A DNA stretch of 64,000 bases. It comes from Paraburkholderia aromaticivorans (lineage in GTDB: Bacteria > Pseudomonadota > Gammaproteobacteria > Burkholderiales > Burkholderiaceae). The DNA is taken from assembly GCF_012689525.1 (NCBI RefSeq), contig NZ_CP051514.1:2046001-2110000 (forward strand), given 5' to 3'. The notes under the pieces are model-generated. The model did no database searches, was not told the DNA's origin, and saw only the letters and a list, made by a program, of their open reading frames with translations. Shown here piece after piece: positions 18,825-26,912 of the stretch (positions are counted from its first letter, which is position 1; each line of letters starts with the position of its first letter). The position numbers were made by a program, and so were the translations under genes.

Positions 18825-18995
18825 TCACGAAAACAGACGGAAAAAGGCTCCGGAGAAAACCGCCGGAGGCACGCAACTCTGGCCGTAATAGGCGCATGAC
18901 TGTTCGTCCGATGGTTCCGGCTCACTCCACACGAGCACCAGAGCGGCAAGACCCACGGCGGCAAGCAAACTCAGCACCCAGACAGGCCAATTCAT
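18825..18995 (-). CDS. Small hypothetical membrane protein
   Basis: A 56-aa ORF starting at ATG 18995, which is preceded on the minus strand by GAGGAGACTGTC, a good ribosome binding site. The first 25 residues (MNWPVWVLSLLAAVGLAALV) form one hydrophobic helix. The tail contains two Cys and ends FFRLFS. No family was recognised. It could be the start of a larger decayed gene, since adjacent DNA on the same strand is pseudogenic. The RBS and the hydrophobic helix are the only support. Confidence 0.35.
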   Translation of the reverse strand: MNWPVWVLSLLAAVGLAALVLVWSEPEPSDEQSCAYYGQSCVPPAVFSGAFFRLFS

Positions 18996-20572
18996 GACAG
19001 TCTCCTCGTTTGGTCGAATGTCGCGGCGCAACAGGCACTTATCTCGAAGCCGAGGCGTTCAACGCATCGCCCGAACCGACATTTTCTGTTGGACCGCGAG
19101 CGTTGACGCATTAGCTAATGCGCGCTTCAGCGCTCGAAGAAGCGGGGCTGCTGGCTGCGCTGCCGGCCTTCGGTTGACCGCTTCCGGCAATGGCCATGGC
19201 GGCCAGATAACCGAACGTCAACGCGGGGCCGAGTGTAATTCCAGCGCCAATATAGTGTCCGCCGACCGGCGAGTTCATGTCATTGCCGCAGGCATAGAGC
19301 CCCGGAATTGGCCGGTTGTCCTGATCAAATACTTCACCGTGACTTCCGGTCACGAGGCCACGGCTAGTACCGAAATCTCCCGGCATCAGCTTGACGGCGT
19401 AAAAAGGACCACGCTCGATGGGGCCCAGGCAGGTATTGGGCGAATGGGTCGGGTCGCCCTTGTAAATGTTATAGGCGGACGATCCCTTGCCGAAATCCGT
19501 GTCCACGCCGGTGGCGGCGAACTGGTTGTTGCGCGCGACGCTGCGCTCCAACCCGGCGGGGTCCACGCCGATCTTGCCGCTAAGTTCAGCCAGCGTCCGG
19601 CCGCTGACGATGTATCCCGTTTTCTCGTAGCGTCGCAGCGACATACCGCCCGGAAGGATGACGCCAATACCGTACTTTTTTACGGTCGCCGCATCGGCAA
19701 TCAGATAGGCGGGGATAGCGCCGGCATCGAACATGCCGAGGGTAAAAGCGTGGTACGACGCCGCTTCGTTGGTGAAGCGGTTCCCGTCCTTGCCCACTGC
19801 GATAAAGCCAGGCTTGGGACGGTCGAGCATGAAGTGGCCCCAGAGCGTCTTTTCGCCCGTCCCGTTCGACAGCACGGACATCGGTACGTAGTAACCCGTG
19901 TCCTCCGAGTTGTGGTCAAGTCGTCCACCGGCCGATTCGCCCAAGCGAATTCCCTCGCCTACATTGCTGGGCAATCCGAGTCCCAATTCGACGGTGGGCT
20001 TGCGTGAGTGTTGCTGACGCATTTCCAGGTTGCCCGGATACCCGCCGGTCGCAATGACCACACCCTGGCGAGCGCGGATTCGAAGTGCGCGGCCGTCGCG
20101 GACCACTTCGGCACCGATGACGGCGCCGTCCTCCACGATCAGCCTGGTGGCGGCCGACTTCAGCCAGACTTCGATCTGACGGTCCAGTATGGTCTTGTAC
20201 AACCGGGCGATGAGCGCATTGCCGCCCACGAGCCGGGTGCCACGGTGGTAGCTCAGCCGGTCGACGCCATAGCGCAAGAAGCGCTTCAGCACGTGGAAGA
20301 ACGATTTCGCCGACTTCGTGAAGGACAGGAAGTGGAGCAAGTCGACGAGGTCGAGCATCATGCCGCCGAACGGTGCGAACGCCGGCAGCGGCGCACGCAA
20401 GTGCTTGAACTGCTCCCCAAGCTTACGCGCGTCGAATTCCAACGGGGCGTGAGCACGGCCGAACATGGCTCCCTCCAACTCGGGGTGGTAGTCGGGGTAG
20501 TCGACTGCCACGACCTCAAGCGCGGAGTTGCGCAGCATATAGTCGAGGGCGGTTCGGCCATCCTGGATGTAG

Positions 20573-21737
20573 GGCTACGCTGAAGAAGCCAGCGTTTTCG
20601 CCAACAGCTTGTCGCTGAATTTCGGAATGCGAGATCAGCGACCCGACTGGTTCGATTTTCTGGCCCTGAAGGGCCTTGCAAGCGGGTCTCTCGACCCACT
20701 TTGGCTACTCATGGACGCAGCTGTGCCATCAGCCGCGTGCGGCTCATGTAGATGTTGGCCAGCGCGAGTGTGGTAAAGGCGCGCGTGGCGTTCTTCGCGA
20801 GGCCGCGATAGCGCACCTTGCCGAACCCCCACAGCCGCTTGACCACCGCAAAGACGTGTTCGACCCGGGCACGAATCTTCGACTTGCTGCGGTTTTTCGA
20901 GCGCCTGGCTTCATCGACTTCACCACTGCGATTGCGCACACGCTGGTTGGTGAAGTCCTTGGCTTTCGGCGCCTTGCTGGCGATGAGTTCCTTCTGGCTC
21001 GCATAGGCGCTGTCACCGTACACACGCTGCTCGCCGCCATGCAGCAGCGCCGGCAGCGGATGCTTGTCGTGCACGTTCGCCGCTGTCACTACCGCGCTGT
21101 GTGCCAGACCCGTCTGGCTATCCACACCGATGTGCAACTTCATGCCGAAGTACCACTGCTGGCCCTTCCTCGTCTGATGCATTTCGGGATCTCGCGCCTT
21201 GTCCGCATTCTTTGTGGAACTCGGCGCACCGATGATGGTGGCATCCACGATGGTGCCGCTGCCTACCTTCAGTCCGCGCCCTTGCAGTACCTCGCCGACC
21301 TTGGCGAACAATTGCTCGCCGAGCTTGTTGCGCTCCAGCAGCCGCCGGAACTTCAAGAGCGTCGTACCATCAGGAACGCGCTCGCGCCCCAGGTCAATGC
21401 CGACGAATCGCCGCAATGCGGTGCTATCCAGCAGCGCTTCCTCGCAGGCTTCATCGGCCAGGTTGAACCAGTGCTGCAGAAAGTGCATGCGCAGCATGCG
21501 CTCCAGACCCACTGGCGGGCGACCGCCCTGACCCTTCGGATAGTACGGCTCGACAACCTCGCACAACTGCGCCCACGGCACGATCTGCTCCATCGTCTCA
21601 AGGAACACATCGCGTTTGGTTGGCCGACGGTACTGTTCAAATCCGGCGCCTTGATCGGCCGCCATCGCAAGGGTCTGTTGTTTCATGCACATCTAACGAT
21701 TGAGCGACCAATGCCGTTGACCTTTTTCAGCGTAGCC
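20573..21737 (-). mobile_element. IS5-family insertion sequence inside the flavin dehydrogenase gene
   Basis: A 1165-bp element with terminal inverted repeats GGCTACGCTGAA(A/G)AAG at 20573 and, inverted, ending at 21737. It is flanked by a direct repeat GTAG (20569-20572 and 21738-21741). Excision of the element plus one repeat restores the host reading frame exactly. Confidence 0.92.
20709..21692 (-). CDS. IS5-family transposase
   Basis: A 327-aa DDE transposase (IS5 group). The N-terminal domain includes GGRPPVGLERMLRMHFLQHW. The catalytic Asp regions are GTIVDATIIGAPSSTKN and VYGDSAYASQKE, and the Glu lies in RARVEHVFAVVKRLWGF followed by YRGLAKNATRAFTTLALANI. Full length with all catalytic residues visible, so the element may be mobile. 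Confidence 0.93.
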   Translation of the reverse strand: MCMKQQTLAMAADQGAGFEQYRRPTKRDVFLETMEQIVPWAQLCEVVEPYYPKGQGGRPPVGLERMLRMHFLQHWFNLADEACEEALLDSTALRRFVGIDLGRERVPDGTTLLKFRRLLERNKLGEQLFAKVGEVLQGRGLKVGSGTIVDATIIGAPSSTKNADKARDPEMHQTRKGQQWYFGMKLHIGVDSQTGLAHSAVVTAANVHDKHPLPALLHGGEQRVYGDSAYASQKELIASKAPKAKDFTNQRVRNRSGEVDEARRSKNRSKSKIRARVEHVFAVVKRLWGFGKVRYRGLAKNATRAFTTLALANIYMSRTRLMAQLRP

Positions 21738-22116
21738 GTAGGCTTCCTGCAGTGAGCGCTCGACACTCGTGCCAACTGTCCCTGCAAAGTATTCGCGCGC
21801 TTTATCCAATGAGTCCTTGAAGCCGGCGGCCTGCATTGGCGCGCTGTCGACGAACCACATCATGCCCACCGACCACGCGGACGTTCCACCAACCTGATCG
21901 GTCTTCTCGAGAACGAGCGGGACCAACCCCTCGTTCTTCGACACGATCGCTGCCGTCATACCGGCGGCGCCTGCACCCATGATGATGACGTCGACCTCGC
22001 GGTCCCAATTCTGCGTCGTTGCGGTGCCCATGGCATGTGTCCTGTTTGCTAGCGTTTCTGTCAGATGTATTCGAAGGTCGGCGTGCGTGCTTTGGAAATC
22101 AGTCGCGCTACAACCA

Positions 22117-22198
22117 CATCATTCGATATAGCATAATGCTAGAAAAGATTGATTCATAGCGAATCATGTAATTTGAGGTGAACAATGTCAAGAAACTC
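22117..22198 (-). promoter_or_regulatory. Promoter A with MarR-type operators (drives the flavin dehydrogenase)
   Basis: On the minus strand, -35 TTGACA (22191-22186) and -10 CATGAT (22168-22163) are separated by exactly 17 nt. The -10 overlaps an inverted repeat TGATTC-N5-GAATCA. A second operator-like box, ATCATTCGATATA, lies on the plus strand at 22118-22130, within the expected 5' leader. Upstream of -35 is a degenerate form of the CCAGGG dyad (22198-22214). The architecture is shared with promoters B, C, D and E. Confidence 0.65.
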
Positions 22199-22328
22199 CA
22201 GGGAATCCCCCAGGCAAATTTGTCGGCTCCACTTGCTGCGTATGCACATGTCTTGCGTCCTGCCTTGATTCACCAGACTACCCCTTCTGTTTCGATATCG
22301 TGAAGTTGTCGACGGAGTCTCGAAGCTC

Positions 22329-22372
22329 TTGACATTAATAGATTCATGAAGGATCATTCGATATAGATCTAT
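22329..22372 (+). promoter_or_regulatory. Promoter E with MarR-type operator (drives the decarboxylase-like gene)
   Basis: TTGACA (22329-22334), 17-nt spacer, GATCAT (22352-22357). The -10 runs into ATCATTCGATATAGATC, the same operator core as at the other sites. The CCAGGG dyad seen at A-D is not present here. About 110 nt separate it from the start codon at 22481. Confidence 0.65.
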
Positions 22373-22480
22373 ATGGATGACTGAAGATCGAAACCAGCGT
22401 CGTGCGCCTTTCTGCACAGTGCATGGTTGCAGGCGAAACAGAGCGTTTTCGGCAACACACAGCAACACACAGGAGCAACA

Positions 22481-23473
22481 ATGAGCAAGCTTCAGTTATC
22501 CGTCGCCGTAGGCAATTACGACAGGATCAGGCCATTGGTCGACGGTGAGGTTCAGATCGAGGGCGTGGATCCCGTCTTCATGCTGCAGGATCCCGAGGAG
22601 ATCTTCTTTCGCGCGTTCAGACATGCGGACTTTGATATTTGCGAGCTCTCGCTTAGCAGCTACTCAGTGAAGACTGCTGCGGGCACGTCACCCTACATCG
22701 CGGTGCCGGTCTTTCCGTCGAGAGCTTTTCGGCATACATCGGTTTACGTGCGCACGGATAGGGGCATTAACAGTCCGCAAGATCTGAAGGGCAAGCGCAT
22801 CGGCGTGCCGGAATATCAGCTAACGGCAAACGTCTGGGTCCGGCTTCTTCTTGAAGAGGAGTACGGTGTCAAACCTTCTGACGTAACCTGGGTGCGCGGT
22901 GGATACGAAGATCCGGGTAGGGTGGAGAAAATCACGCTGAATTTGCCTGCGGACGTCAAACTGGAGAGCGCGCCCGAAGGCAAGACCATCTCGAACCTGC
23001 TCGCAGATGGAGAAATCGATGCTGTCATTGGACCGCGAGCGCCTTCATGCTTTGACCGAGGGCATCCGCAGGTCAAGTATCTGTTCGACGATCCGCACAA
23101 AGCCGCAGCAGACTGGTACGCGCGCACAAAGCTGTTTCCGATCATGCACACGCTTGGAATCCGTAAAACGCTGGCGGAGAGCCACCCTTGGCTGCCCGGC
23201 GCGGTGATTAAGGCATTCGAGAAGTCTAAGGCCCTTGCGTTGACGAGGCTGAGTGATACGGCGGCCACCAAGGTTACGCTGCCGTTCGTCGAAGACCAGC
23301 TACGCGCCGCTCGAAAACTGATGGGTACGGACTTCTGGTCATATGGTTTTTCGGCTAACGAGCACGCAATCGACCGTTTTCTCGCGCGTCATTTCGCAGA
23401 GGGCTTGTCGAGTCGCCGCCTCGAACCCAGTGAGTTATTCCATCCGGCCAGCCTGGAAAGCTTCGCAATTTAA
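22481..23473 (+). CDS. 4,5-dihydroxyphthalate decarboxylase-like protein (PBP-like fold)
   Basis: A 330-aa protein resembling Pht5-type 4,5-dihydroxyphthalate decarboxylases, a family built on a type 2 periplasmic-binding-protein fold but cytoplasmic. There is no signal peptide. Visible features: AVGNYDRIRPLVDGEVQIEG at the start, RAFRHADFDICELSLSSY (about 47-64), DLKGKRIGVPEYQLTANVWV and the C-terminal FWSYGFSANEHAIDRFLARH. ATG 22481 is preceded by AGGAG. It may decarboxylate a dihydroxy-aromatic acid, or be a solute-binding paralogue; the pairing with a transhydroxylase-like operon and shared operator favours an enzyme. Confidence 0.78.
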   Translation: MSKLQLSVAVGNYDRIRPLVDGEVQIEGVDPVFMLQDPEEIFFRAFRHADFDICELSLSSYSVKTAAGTSPYIAVPVFPSRAFRHTSVYVRTDRGINSPQDLKGKRIGVPEYQLTANVWVRLLLEEEYGVKPSDVTWVRGGYEDPGRVEKITLNLPADVKLESAPEGKTISNLLADGEIDAVIGPRAPSCFDRGHPQVKYLFDDPHKAAADWYARTKLFPIMHTLGIRKTLAESHPWLPGAVIKAFEKSKALALTRLSDTAATKVTLPFVEDQLRAARKLMGTDFWSYGFSANEHAIDRFLARHFAEGLSSRRLEPSELFHPASLESFAI

Positions 23474-23561
23474 AGAAAGATGGCGCGTGCCGTAATAACG
23501 GCGCACGCCTGAGGGACTTTGAAGCGAAGGCAGCCGATGAGAGAGTTTGGCCGAGAAAAAT

Positions 23562-23590
23562 ACCGGCGCGTCCGATTTTGACGCGCCGGT
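23562..23590 (-). terminator. Rho-independent terminator for the SDR operon end
   Basis: A perfect 11-bp stem ACCGGCGCGTC / GACGCGCCGGT with a 7-nt loop. On the minus strand it is followed by ATTTTTC, so it terminates the minus-strand operon whose last gene ends at 23599. It can also act for the convergent gene ending at 23473. Confidence 0.82.
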
Positions 23591-23598
23591 GTGCACAT

Positions 23599-24372
23599 TC
23601 AAACGCGATACGCGGGCGCGCCTTGCGGGGCACGAGATGCGCCGCCGTCGATAACGATTTCCGCCGCCTGCATGCTACGTGAGTGATCCGAAGCGAGGAA
23701 CAGCGCGGCTTGGGCGACCTCGTCGGCTTCGTTGAGACGGCCTATTGGAATACTTCTGATCAGACTTTTTTCGAGCTCCTGTAATTCGCTCTGCGTATGA
23801 GCGATGGTGCTCCAGATTGGCGTGCGAGTGGGGCCAGGAACCAGCGTGTTCACGCGAATGTCTTTAGGCGTAAGTTCCGAGGCCAGCGCGCGTGCCATCC
23901 CCGATAGTCCGGCTTTGCTCGCCGCATACGCCCCGAATCCTGCCATTCCCATGGTTGCCACCACGGAGCCTATCAAGATCACCGATGCTCCCGAACGCAG
24001 ATAAGGCAGCGCGGCCTGAACCGTGTAGAAACTCCCGGCGACGTTAATTCTGAGGATACGTTCAAAGAGCTCGCTGGACGTGTTCTCCAAAGGCGTGGGC
24101 GACACAACGCCGGCGCTGGCAAACAGGACGTCGATATGATTAAACCGGCGACCCACCTCTGCAAAGGCGACGTCGAGAGCTTGAGTATCCGTGACATCGG
24201 CCTCGATCGTCACGACCTTCTCGTTGAGTTGACTGCGAGCGACACCAAGCGTTTCCGGATTGTTGCTCATGATGACGACATCCGCGCCCGCTTCGAGGAA
24301 CAGCCGTGCCGAAGCCAGCCCGATCCCACTGTCTCCGCCCGTGATAACCGCCGCCTTGTCGTTCAACTCCAT
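23599..24372 (-). CDS. Short-chain dehydrogenase/reductase
   Basis: A 257-aa classical SDR. Coenzyme motif VITGGDSGIGLASARLFLEA, NNAG-equivalent LFASAGVVSPT, catalytic Ser in VILIGSVVAT, YxxxK in GFGAYAASKAGLSGM, and the C-terminal VIDGGASRAP. The residue region VVIMSNNPE after strand 2 lacks the Asp typical of NAD preference, so NADP may be used. It is the last gene of the molybdoenzyme operon (39 nt after the Fe-S subunit) and precedes a strong terminator, so it probably oxidises or reduces the hydroxylated product. Confidence 0.88.
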   Translation of the reverse strand: MELNDKAAVITGGDSGIGLASARLFLEAGADVVIMSNNPETLGVARSQLNEKVVTIEADVTDTQALDVAFAEVGRRFNHIDVLFASAGVVSPTPLENTSSELFERILRINVAGSFYTVQAALPYLRSGASVILIGSVVATMGMAGFGAYAASKAGLSGMARALASELTPKDIRVNTLVPGPTRTPIWSTIAHTQSELQELEKSLIRSIPIGRLNEADEVAQAALFLASDHSRSMQAAEIVIDGGASRAPQGAPAYRV

Positions 24373-24411
24373 GTGTGTGCCTCCTGTGAATGCCAGACCG
24401 TGGAATGGACA

Positions 24412-25257
24412 TCAACACAGCAACGTGCCGAGATTGACGCTGCCTACGCGCTCTCTGGTTGCAACGATTTTTTCATTGCCGTTCTTTCGGACCCGCAGTT
24501 CGATTGTCGAAGTCTGCTCAGTCAGTCCTGAGAAGCGGAAATCGCCGAAATGGTCAGTGGTGGTCGTGCGTTCGTCGCCGCCGGCGGAATCGCGCAGCAC
24601 GATTTCAACACCCTCCAGATTGCGCAGGCGACCGTCTCCAGTAACTTCGCAAACGTTGCCTGCCACCAAATGGCTTAACGCGTCATCCAGATTGCGGTAG
24701 AAGACGCGAGGCCTCGTGCCGAGTTCCGGGCGAATGACCGCCAACTGTTCCTTCTTCACCATTTCTTGCAGTTCGCTCTCCGGCATGTTCAGCGCACGTA
24801 GTGCCTTGGTCGGGCAGGCTTGCGCGCAACGCGGTTCTTTCCATCCGGCGTCGAGCAGGTGCGCATCGAAATTCCAGTTCTGCGGCACCTGTTCCTGTTC
24901 GTTCCATTCGATCATGCCGTAAGGGCACGCCGTCACCAGATCCTGTCGGCCGCGGGACTTCTCCGGGTCGATGACGACGACGCCGTCCGGGCGCTTATAG
25001 ATTGACCCATCGCCCGCCGCCTTCACGCAAGGCGCGTCATCGCAGTGATTGCACATTTTCGGAATGTAAGTCACGTCCACCAGCGATCCCTCTCCGCGAA
25101 CGTGGCGTTCGACGCGGATCGTCTCGAGACCTTGTGGAGGGTGGGGCGCCGAATAGCCCGGAAACGCATTGCCGGTGTACTCGTCTTTTGTCGAGATCAC
25201 GCAGTTCCTGCAATTGATGCAGAGCGAAACGTCCACGACCAGTGCCCAACCGATCAT
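24412..25257 (-). CDS. Fe-S electron-transfer subunit, pyrogallol transhydroxylase small-subunit-like
   Basis: A 281-aa subunit of a Mo/W-bis-MGD enzyme. Ferredoxin-type Cys clusters are visible in CINCRNCVISTKDEY (about residue 13), CNHCDDAPCVKAAGDG, ACPYGMIEWNEQEQ and CAQACPTKALRALN. The C-terminal part (about 200-281, CEVTGDGRLRNLEGVEIVL then THS-like FGDFRFSGL) is a transthyretin/Cna-B-like beta domain. Such a domain on the Fe-S subunit is a known feature of pyrogallol-phloroglucinol transhydroxylase. ATG 25257 overlaps the large-subunit stop (ATGA). An in-frame ATG at 25284 with a GGAGG-like sequence is an alternative. Confidence 0.85.
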   Translation of the reverse strand: MIGWALVVDVSLCINCRNCVISTKDEYTGNAFPGYSAPHPPQGLETIRVERHVRGEGSLVDVTYIPKMCNHCDDAPCVKAAGDGSIYKRPDGVVVIDPEKSRGRQDLVTACPYGMIEWNEQEQVPQNWNFDAHLLDAGWKEPRCAQACPTKALRALNMPESELQEMVKKEQLAVIRPELGTRPRVFYRNLDDALSHLVAGNVCEVTGDGRLRNLEGVEIVLRDSAGGDERTTTTDHFGDFRFSGLTEQTSTIELRVRKNGNEKIVATRERVGSVNLGTLLC

Positions 25258-25837
25258 GCTGCCTTTTCCATTGCGGTGTTCCATTTCTCTACCTCCACCC
25301 AGCAACTGTTGGGAACAATCCCGTCTGCGGTTTCGCTCATTTTTCGCCCCGGCGTGAGGAGGTTGAGACAACCGCCGCGATCCACAATGCCTATCGAGGT
25401 CTGGATCAGATCGAGTTCGCCGCATGATTCGTTTCCGCGTGCAACGCCTTCTTTGACGAGTTGCGAAACGTCGATTGCGCAGATGACCGAAGCCTGGGCG
25501 TTGTAGACCCGGACCAGATCGCCCGACCCGAGACTGCGCGCCGACGCATCCGCGGGGCTCATTCGAAGCACCCAGTATCGATAGCCTCCAACGTTCATGC
25601 GGTGCTCATTGATCGTGCTGATGTGGCTATTCTTTCCATCTGCCTGGGTATGGAAGCTATAGACCGGATGATTGGTCACGAGTTGGAGCGGGAACCTTTG
25701 CTTCACGCCGCTCTGACTGTTGATGTATCGGTTGACCGCCGGCCGCGCTGGATCGATCTGCTCGATACGGCGCAGGCTGGACGGGACAAACTCGAACTTG
25801 CCCGATTGCGTGGGCAATCCCTGGGCGGTTTCAAGGG

Positions 25838-26912
25838 TGAAGCGCAACAGCGGGATTAATGTTTAGAGCCTTGAGGTTGGCTTGCTGATGCAAGGGTCGC
25901 GGCGAAGACCTCGAATGGTGAATGGAAGTCGTGAGTCGCACGAGGCCGGCTGTTCAGACTGTCGGCGATGGCGTCGAGTTCGTCCTGACTGTAGACAGAA
26001 AGGTCGGTGCCTTTGGGCAGATACTGTCGCAGCAGCCCGTTGGTGTTTTCGCAGGTGCCCCTTTGCCATGGACTGTGCGGGTCGCAGAAGTACACCTGCA
26101 CGCCGGTCGCGGCGGTGAGCTCTTTATGGCGCGACATTTCTTTGCCCTGGTCGTAGGTGAAGCTCTGCCGTAGTGGCGCGACAATCGAATTGAGCTTGAC
26201 GGAGAAGCCCGCCAGCGCCGACGCTGCGGTGGCATCTTCCATCTTTGCGAGCAGCACCAGGCGGCTGGTCCGTTCGACCAGAACGCCTACCGAGGACTGG
26301 TTGCCAGCCCCCTTGATGAAGTCGCCTTCCCAGTGTCCAGGCAGCAGCCGGTCCTCGATTTCGGGCGGCCGCACATGAATACTGACCATGTCCGGAATCT
26401 GTCCGCGTCGGTCTGTGCCCCGTGTGCGCGGCATACGCGTGCTGTGACCATGGCGCAGACAGGCAATGAGCTGTCTGCGCAGTTCGCCGCGCGGCTGGGC
26501 GTAGATGGCCGTGTAGATGGTTTCGTGCGAAACCTGCTGGGTCGGGTCAGTCGGATACATACGCTTGAGTGTGCCCGATATCTGCTGGGGTGACCATTTC
26601 CACTCGAGCAGGGTAAGAACAATGCGCCAGCAAACGCTTTGCAGGCAAAGCTTTGTGGGGCGGCGGCCCGCGCTGCGGCGTGCGGCGCGGAGCGCTTCAG
26701 CCGGCACCGATGCGTAACCCGCAGGAGAGCTGTTTCGCGTCAGTTCACGGCTAACGGTGGCCGGCGAGCGCCCGAGTATCCGGGCCATGGCCCGGATACT
26801 CGAACCCTGTAGATGCAGGCTTGCAATGATGAGGCGCTCTTCAGGTTGAAGTTGCTGGTACTGAGTTCTTTCGTGCATCGCAACACCTTATACGAAACGG
26901 TGTTGCACTTCA
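25838..26912 (-). mobile_element. IS30-family insertion sequence in the molybdoenzyme gene
   Basis: About 1075 bp. Terminal repeats TGAAGCGCAACA (25838) and, inverted, TGTTGCACTTCA (ending 26912) match at 11 of 12 positions. No clear target duplication was seen, and the exact boundary may be off by a base or two. Confidence 0.85.
25856..26878 (-). CDS. IS30-family transposase
   Basis: A 340-aa DDE transposase. The N-terminal HTH region is LQPEERLIIASLHLQGSSI and MARILGRSPATVSRELTRN, typical of IS30. The catalytic core shows HWEGDFIKGAGNQSSVGVLV (first Asp), FTYDQGKEMSRHKELTAATG (second Asp) and WQRGTCENTNGLLRQYLPKG (Glu). The C-terminal PRATHDFHSPFEVFA is also standard. It appears intact. 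Confidence 0.93.
   Translation of the reverse strand: MHERTQYQQLQPEERLIIASLHLQGSSIRAMARILGRSPATVSRELTRNSSPAGYASVPAEALRAARRSAGRRPTKLCLQSVCWRIVLTLLEWKWSPQQISGTLKRMYPTDPTQQVSHETIYTAIYAQPRGELRRQLIACLRHGHSTRMPRTRGTDRRGQIPDMVSIHVRPPEIEDRLLPGHWEGDFIKGAGNQSSVGVLVERTSRLVLLAKMEDATAASALAGFSVKLNSIVAPLRQSFTYDQGKEMSRHKELTAATGVQVYFCDPHSPWQRGTCENTNGLLRQYLPKGTDLSVYSQDELDAIADSLNSRPRATHDFHSPFEVFAATLASASQPQGSKH

Larger units (their letters stand above)
19111..22031 (-). pseudogene. FAD-dependent oxidoreductase (3-ketosteroid dehydrogenase / fumarate reductase flavoprotein-like), split by an IS5 element
   Basis: The N-terminal piece (22031-21738) has the dinucleotide fold VDVIIMGAGAAGMTAAIVSK and EKTDQVGGTSAWSVG. 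The rest (20568-19111) has GVVIATGGYPGN, GKDGNRFTNEAASY and PVGGHYIGAGITLGPALTFG, the FAD-closing end of KstD-like flavoproteins. Removing the IS and one GTAG duplication joins the pieces in frame as EAYIQDGRTALDYML, giving 583 aa. The insertion is thus clean and recent. Likely role: dehydrogenation of a cyclic or enone-type substrate; exact substrate unknown. Promoter A drives it. Confidence 0.88.

Noticed and set aside
20676..21755. 359-codon plus-strand open frame
   Set aside because: It is opposite the IS5 transposase and spans the IS inverted repeat into the host gene, so it is a shadow.
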